Assembly (NCBI GenBank): GCA_003518245.1
Contig: DOZA01000092.1
Span: 1-10,381, forward strand
Reading direction: 5' to 3'
DNA: 10,381 nt
Source of the DNA: Bacteroidales bacterium
GTDB taxonomy: Bacteria; Bacteroidota; Bacteroidia; Bacteroidales; VadinHA17
Part shown: positions 6,808 through 10,381 of the stretch, piece after piece
Layout of the letters: every line of letters begins with the position of its first letter
Numbering within the stretch: the first letter of the stretch is position 1
Notes under the pieces: generated by a model
Database searches by the model: none
What the model was told of the DNA's origin: nothing
Seen by the model: only the letters and a program-made list of their open reading frames with translations
Position numbers and translations under genes: made by a program

Positions 6808-7848
6808 TTATATTATTCTTATACTATCAGGAGAGAAAGATAAAAAGACGGTCTTTCCTGCTTTAAGGAAAAAACTTTCAGTCTCATTTTTACTAATTAG
6901 AACATGGTACCTGTCGCCGGCATCAACAAGCAGTTCATAACCTGATTCAGCCCGGTTTATTTCTATAACTGTAGCTTCTATACAATTATTCATATCCTTT
7001 TGTTCTTTAAGCGACAGGTTTATTGAATCACTCTTCAATATCATCAGTCCATTATCCGGGTAATTACCTTCGGGTAGTTCATATTTACAATTAACAGACT
7101 CGGCAAATGTTTTTCCTTCCTGATTATTTATTTTTACACTGAAGAAATTGCGGATTCCTGCAAATCTTGCCACAAATCTATTTACAGGATTTGAGAAAAC
7201 ACTATCAGGATCTCCCACCTGCAATATTTTACCTTTATGTATAACACCTACCCTGTGTGCAAGACGTACTGCTTCACTGTAATCATGAGTTACATGCATC
7301 ATTGTGATACCCATTGAATTAATCTTTCTCAACAATCGTCTTACATCATCCCTCAGCGGGGCATCAATAGATGCCATTGGTTCGTCAAGAAGTATTATAT
7401 CAGGTGAAGTAACAAGTGTGCGGGCAACTGCAACTCTTTGTTTCTCGCCTCCTGACAGTCCATTGATCTTACGATCAAGCAAATGCCTGATATTAACACT
7501 CTCAGCCATTTCACTAACTGCATTGCCGATTTTCTCTTTCTTAAGTTTTTTTATCCTCAAAGGATATGCAATATTTTCATAAACCGTGAGATGGGGAAAA
7601 ATAGCATAGTCCTGGAATACCATACCTGTTTTTCTATTCTGTATCTTTTCCCCGGTAATATCCCTGCCATTGAGATAAATACTCCCTGTATCAGGTGATT
7701 TTAAACCGGCAATCAGTTCCAGTAATTGTGACTTACCTGCACCCGAACGGCCCAACAGTATAAAATACTCTCCCTTTTGTATGCTAAGGTTGATATCCTT
7801 AAGCATGAAATTATTATATGATTTTGATATATTCTTAAGTTCAAGCAT
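6808..7848 (-). CDS. wtpC: Tungstate/molybdate ABC transporter ATPase (WtpC/ModC type)
   Basis: This is the ATP-hydrolysing subunit of the oxyanion importer, acting as a dimer on the cytoplasmic face of the membrane. It has 346 residues. The nucleotide-binding domain is complete: Walker A GRSGAGKS at 33-40 (followed by Q41 where many transporters have T), Q79 of the Q-loop in MVFQDYAIFP, signature LSGGEKQR at 131-138, Walker B IILLDEP at 151-157, D-loop ASID at 159-162 and switch histidine H188 in VTHDY. The C-terminal third (about 235-346) is divergent. Its last 65 or so residues, from CIEATVIEINRAESGYELLVD onward, fit a single TOBE/MOP oxyanion-binding domain. In some molybdate transporters such a domain permits inhibition by internal metal. 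The ATG follows the wtpB stop directly (TAAATG), so the two are surely co-translated. The symbol follows the WtpA-type partner. Confidence 0.9.
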   Translation of the reverse strand: MLELKNISKSYNNFMLKDINLSIQKGEYFILLGRSGAGKSQLLELIAGLKSPDTGSIYLNGRDITGEKIQNRKTGMVFQDYAIFPHLTVYENIAYPLRIKKLKKEKIGNAVSEMAESVNIRHLLDRKINGLSGGEKQRVAVARTLVTSPDIILLDEPMASIDAPLRDDVRRLLRKINSMGITMMHVTHDYSEAVRLAHRVGVIHKGKILQVGDPDSVFSNPVNRFVARFAGIRNFFSVKINNQEGKTFAESVNCKYELPEGNYPDNGLMILKSDSINLSLKEQKDMNNCIEATVIEINRAESGYELLVDAGDRYHVLISKNETESFFLKAGKTVFLSFSPDSIRII

Positions 7849-8658
7849 TTAATAATTGTTTAGGCTTGCTCTTTTAATTGTTCTGTTAGTTCGACTAGAA
7901 AACACTCTAATTATTATAAATATTACCAGTGCTACCAGGATAAAGAACAATGATGCAGGCCTGGCATATGATAATCCAAACTGGTTAAATCTTTCATATA
8001 TTAATACAGGAGCTGTCATCGGGTGATATGCAATAATTACTATAGCACCGAACTCGCTCATACCCCTGGCAAACATCATAATAAAACCTGAAGCAATATT
8101 TCTCCATGTAAGAGGTAGTGATACAGTAAAAAACATCCTCAGGGGTGTAGCACCAAGGTTCATAGCTGCTTTTTCCAATCTTTCAGGTACAGCTGCAAAG
8201 CCGTCTCTTGCAGCATTTATAAGAAATGAGAGACTTACAAAAGCCATTGCCAGGGCTATGCCTACCGGGTTACCAACCAGGTTCAGACCAATTGCATCTG
8301 CAGCTTTACCAAGTAAGCCATCGCGTGATATAAATCCGAGCAATGCTATGCCGGCAGCAGAATGAGGTAATACTATCGGCAGGTCAATCAGTCCCTGTAC
8401 TATTTGCTTACCTGTGAAGTTGTACCTTGCCATCATCCATGCAAAAGGAATGGCCATAAATGAAAAAACAAGTGTCGCCATAAAAGCAACAGAAAGAGTC
8501 AACCAGACACTATCCTGTACTTCTTCATCCCTTACCGTCTCGAAAAATTCAGCAGGTGTGGTATCCAGTACCATCCCTATCAAAGGTGCCAGGATAAAAA
8601 GAAGTACCAGTGAAGACAAGACCAGTACCACCCAGTGAAAAATACTTCGCTTATCCAT
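7849..8658 (-). CDS. wtpB: Tungstate/molybdate ABC transporter permease (WtpB/ModB type)
   Basis: This inner-membrane subunit forms, as a homodimer, the path for tungstate or molybdate. The 269-residue chain shows about six hydrophobic segments near residues 9-31, 51-75, 86-109, 131-150, 187-209 and 233-252. The cytoplasmic coupling (EAA) loop is at about 162-183, EKAAMNLGATPLRMFFTVSL followed by PLTW, and includes the conserved glycine G169. DLPIVLPHSAAGIALL (92-107) and RGMSEFGAIVIIAYHP (198-213) are typical of molybdate/tungstate/sulfate-type permeases. The gene lies between binding protein and ATPase, abutting wtpC without a gap. An 88-base untranslated gap separates it from wtpA; it holds no clear promoter. 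Specificity comes from the binding protein, so ModB would be an equally valid family name. Confidence 0.92.
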   Translation of the reverse strand: MDKRSIFHWVVLVLSSLVLLFILAPLIGMVLDTTPAEFFETVRDEEVQDSVWLTLSVAFMATLVFSFMAIPFAWMMARYNFTGKQIVQGLIDLPIVLPHSAAGIALLGFISRDGLLGKAADAIGLNLVGNPVGIALAMAFVSLSFLINAARDGFAAVPERLEKAAMNLGATPLRMFFTVSLPLTWRNIASGFIMMFARGMSEFGAIVIIAYHPMTAPVLIYERFNQFGLSYARPASLFFILVALVIFIIIRVFSSRTNRTIKRASLNNY

Positions 8659-8746
8659 ATAAGAACCAGTCTAAATTATTCTTTTGGTCATGTATAATTT
8701 TGCATGTCGGTAAAAATAGGAATAATACCTTAAAAAGCAGGCATTT

Positions 8747-9700
8747 TTATCTTTTAAAGATTCCCAGGATTTTTTCAGGAATGTTATCCGTATTACCAGA
8801 TAAATACAGACTGATTGGTGACTGGCCATTTCCCCTGAGAATATCTCTCCCTCTTTCACCCAGGAAGAAATACAGAAAGTCCAGGGCTTCCTTCCTGTTT
8901 GGGGCATCATCAAGCAATGTAATACCGTAAATCATACTGCTTCCCTTTATCTTTAACTTTTCCCCCGGTTTATTGCCGGTGATGTCCACACTAACGGATC
9001 CGTATAAGTTTTCGAAATTCGGATCCGAGAGATTTAATTCAGGAGGCAGCTTTATATACTGCAGACCATGTTGTTCACATATTGATCTATATTCAATAAT
9101 ATAGTCAAGAGCCTTTGTTTCAAGCAATGCTACAAGATCCACACCTTTGGGTCTGATCATATTTACATCCTTAACAATCAGTTTAGCTGCCAATTTCTCA
9201 TTGCCATAGTATTCAGAAGCCAGTTTAAACAACATCACTGTCCGGTAACCGCAGGGGTCGGCATCGGGGTCGGCACGTCCGAATACCACATCGTCATTAC
9301 CCAGTATTTCATGCCAGTTATCAGGTCCAATAATATCTGAGTATGCTGATTTATCGTGGTAAGCTATTACCATTTCATTTGTTGCAAACCATATATTCCA
9401 GTCTGTATACTCCGGCATAAGGAATTTCTCTATTACCTTATAGTCAGCTGTTGCCAATATATCGCATGGTTTACCTATCTCTGTAATTTTTCGGGCACAG
9501 GCAACACTCCCAGCCCCCTCCAGTTTAATATTTATACCCGGGTTGCTCTTCATATATTCACGGGTTATCTGCTTTAGAGGAACAGAAAGGCTCCCGGCAT
9601 GAAAAATTATTATCTCTTTTTCATTTTTGCCATTACAGGAAGCCAGAATAAACAGAAAAATGCAGAGAAAAAATCTTATTATCTTATTCCTGTTTTTCAT
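8747..9700 (-). CDS. wtpA: Tungstate/molybdate-binding lipoprotein (WtpA type)
   Basis: This extracytoplasmic receptor captures tungstate or molybdate and delivers it to WtpB. It is probably a lipoprotein: a basic start (MKNRNKIIR), a hydrophobic stretch at about 7-20 and a lipobox LASC ending at C22. The mature part has WtpA hallmarks: IIFHAGSLSVPL (31-42), LEGAGSVACARKI (60-72), CDILATADYKVIE (79-91), YTDWNIWFATNEMVIAY (98-114), and FGRADPDADPCGYRT (140-154), then DYIIEYRS (199-206). The Asp-rich segment at 144-148 and E203 fit the two carboxylates that give WtpA-type proteins six-coordinate metal, unlike classical ModA. Length 317 is normal. The gene overlaps the upstream regulator by 17 bases. 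From family traits tungstate is favoured, but selectivity cannot be read directly. Confidence 0.93.
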   Translation of the reverse strand: MKNRNKIIRFFLCIFLFILASCNGKNEKEIIIFHAGSLSVPLKQITREYMKSNPGINIKLEGAGSVACARKITEIGKPCDILATADYKVIEKFLMPEYTDWNIWFATNEMVIAYHDKSAYSDIIGPDNWHEILGNDDVVFGRADPDADPCGYRTVMLFKLASEYYGNEKLAAKLIVKDVNMIRPKGVDLVALLETKALDYIIEYRSICEQHGLQYIKLPPELNLSDPNFENLYGSVSVDITGNKPGEKLKIKGSSMIYGITLLDDAPNRKEALDFLYFFLGERGRDILRGNGQSPISLYLSGNTDNIPEKILGIFKR

Positions 9701-10082
9701 CAGGATTAGTATTTATACTCCAAAAAAATCTCCTTGTAATGTCTTTCATGGAAGCGTTGAATTGATTTGTAAGCTCATTATATGCATCCATTAGCTCATT
9801 ACCTTCAACTGTAAGGTGAGTATATCCCCCTTCAGCTCCACCCCGATGTTTCTCAACAAGGCTGAACCCCAGTTTATCTTCCACTTCCTTGATTATACCC
9901 CAGGCTTTACGGTAGCTAATATTCATTTCTGCAGCAGCTGAAGCAAGTGAACCCGTTGTTCTTATTGCATCCAGCAAGCCAAACCCTTCACAACCGAGTA
10001 TATTTTCATTATCTACCTTTTCAAGATTTATATGGTACTTTAGGAATACGTCGTAATATTTTGATCCTTTAGGTCCTGCCAT
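9684..10082 (-). CDS. ModE-like winged-helix DNA-binding protein lacking the oxyanion-binding domains
   Basis: The 132-residue product matches the N-terminal DNA-binding half of ModE, a winged helix-turn-helix of the LysR type. The helix-turn-helix covers about 42-68 (TTGSLASAAAEMNISYRKAW then GIIKEVE), where ISYRKAW corresponds to the ISYKSAW recognition helix typical of ModE. The wing follows with LVEKHRGGAEGGYTHLTVEG (75-94), keeping the glycine-rich turn of the family. A short helix (95-118), perhaps for dimerisation, ends the protein. The two C-terminal TOBE domains that sense molybdate in E. coli ModE are absent, as in many short ModE-like proteins. Its place as first gene of the island, overlapping wtpA by 17 bases, supports a role in controlling metal uptake and cofactor genes. 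How it would sense the metal, and whether it represses or activates, is unknown. No operator could be recognised in the 73 bases upstream. Confidence 0.85.
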   Translation of the reverse strand: MAGPKGSKYYDVFLKYHINLEKVDNENILGCEGFGLLDAIRTTGSLASAAAEMNISYRKAWGIIKEVEDKLGFSLVEKHRGGAEGGYTHLTVEGNELMDAYNELTNQFNASMKDITRRFFWSINTNPDEKQE

Positions 10083-10155
10083 ATTATTTTACTGCTTCTG
10101 TTCTGGTCATCGATCCACACCAACCGTTCATTTTGATCTTCCGGAATCTGCTAAA

Positions 10156-10381
10156 TTATTTATACACGCATCTGTATGCTGAAGGTTCTTTAACCTCTAG
10201 CTTAAAGTTGCTGTCTTTTTCTACAATAAAAGTCTCTCCTTCCTTATATTTCTTCCATTCGGTTTCGCCCGGCAGCAGTACAGTGAACATACCTGAAATA
10301 ACAGTCATGTATTCAACCGTGGATGTACTAAATTCATAATCACCCGGAGACATAACGCCAATGGTTGCTGAGCCACCTGCA
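10156..10381 (-). CDS. ppnP: PpnP, pyrimidine/purine nucleoside phosphorylase (C-terminal part, cut by window edge)
   Basis: PpnP is a small cytoplasmic cupin enzyme that phosphorolyses a broad set of nucleosides to base and ribose-1-phosphate. The last 74 residues are visible of a family length of about 94-105. Text such as GGSATIGVMSPGDYEFSTST, EYMTVISGMFTVLLPG, YKEGETFIVEKDSNF and the ending VKEPSAYRCVYK follows the family closely. The frame remains open to the right edge, and the methionine in GVMSPGDYEF is internal, so the true start lies outside. It reads in the same direction as the metal island, 73 bases upstream of the ModE-like gene. There is no functional reason to tie it to that cluster, so read-through is possible but unproven. 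Confidence 0.88.
   Translation of the reverse strand, partial: AGGSATIGVMSPGDYEFSTSTVEYMTVISGMFTVLLPGETEWKKYKEGETFIVEKDSNFKLEVKEPSAYRCVYK

Noticed and set aside
8689..8706. Imperfect inverted repeat CATGTATAA-TTTTGCATG in the wtpA-wtpB gap as a possible operator.
   Set aside because: Only 7 of 9 positions pair, it is AT-rich, it does not resemble the known ModE site and it lies inside an apparent operon, so chance is the simplest explanation.
8671..8913. An 80-residue minus-strand open frame overlapping the end of wtpA and the wtpA-wtpB gap.
   Set aside because: It lies mostly inside the well supported wtpA in another frame and its residue pattern is not protein-like.
10083..10155. ModE-type operator or promoter upstream of the ModE-like gene.
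   Set aside because: No TAnnTTTG box and no ModE-like palindrome could be seen; only an 8-base palindrome TTCCGGAA (10139-10146), at the far end next to the ppnP stop, which is too short to call.
10156..10353. A complete 65-residue protein starting MSPGDYEF.
   Set aside because: The same frame stays open upstream with PpnP family sequence (GGSATIGV), so this methionine is internal and the gene is cut by the window edge.

Overview
The window looks chromosomal and comes from an AT-rich Bacteroidota bacterium. The best lineage marker is the gene at 2489-3757, a DUF5103 / type IX secretion 'plug' protein, a family essentially confined to Bacteroidota. The NqrA sequence and two candidate promoter boxes of the Bacteroidota type (TAnnTTTG) agree with this. 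A strictly or facultatively anaerobic Bacteroidales/Marinilabiliales-like organism is plausible, but that is inference. No tRNA, rRNA, CRISPR array, insertion sequence or phage gene was recognised.

Layout. (1) 1-1746, minus strand: the start of the Na+-translocating NADH:quinone reductase operon, nqrA followed by a partial nqrB that runs off the left edge. (2) 1747-2488: a long intergenic region. It holds a candidate nqr promoter and the decayed 3' part of an unidentified minus-strand gene, with one frameshift and one in-frame stop. (3) 2489-3757, plus strand: the type IX secretion plug protein, the only plus-strand gene. It ends 2 bases from the convergent mog gene. (4) 3760-10082, minus strand: a molybdenum/tungsten island of eight genes. 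In transcription order these are a ModE-like DNA-binding protein, wtpA, wtpB, wtpC, moeA, moaA, then a 119-base gap with tandem 14-base repeats and a candidate promoter, then moaC and a mog/moaB-type gene. (5) 10156-10381, minus strand: the 3' part of a ppnP nucleoside phosphorylase gene cut by the right edge.

How the island works. WtpA captures tungstate or molybdate outside the inner membrane, WtpB forms the channel and WtpC powers import. MoaA and MoaC convert GTP to cyclic pyranopterin monophosphate, the Mog protein adenylylates molybdopterin, and MoeA inserts the metal. The molybdopterin synthase genes (moaD, moaE) and the MoaD-activating enzyme (moeB) are not here and must lie elsewhere if the pathway is complete. 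The ModE-like protein is the obvious candidate regulator, but it has only the DNA-binding half of ModE.

The most notable points are a compact MoaA lacking roughly 50 residues before its C-terminal cluster motif, a MoaC ending before the usual glycine-rich C-terminal loop, the repeat-linked promoter before moaC, and the gene remnant at 1958-2337. I saw no strong evidence of an entirely new system.
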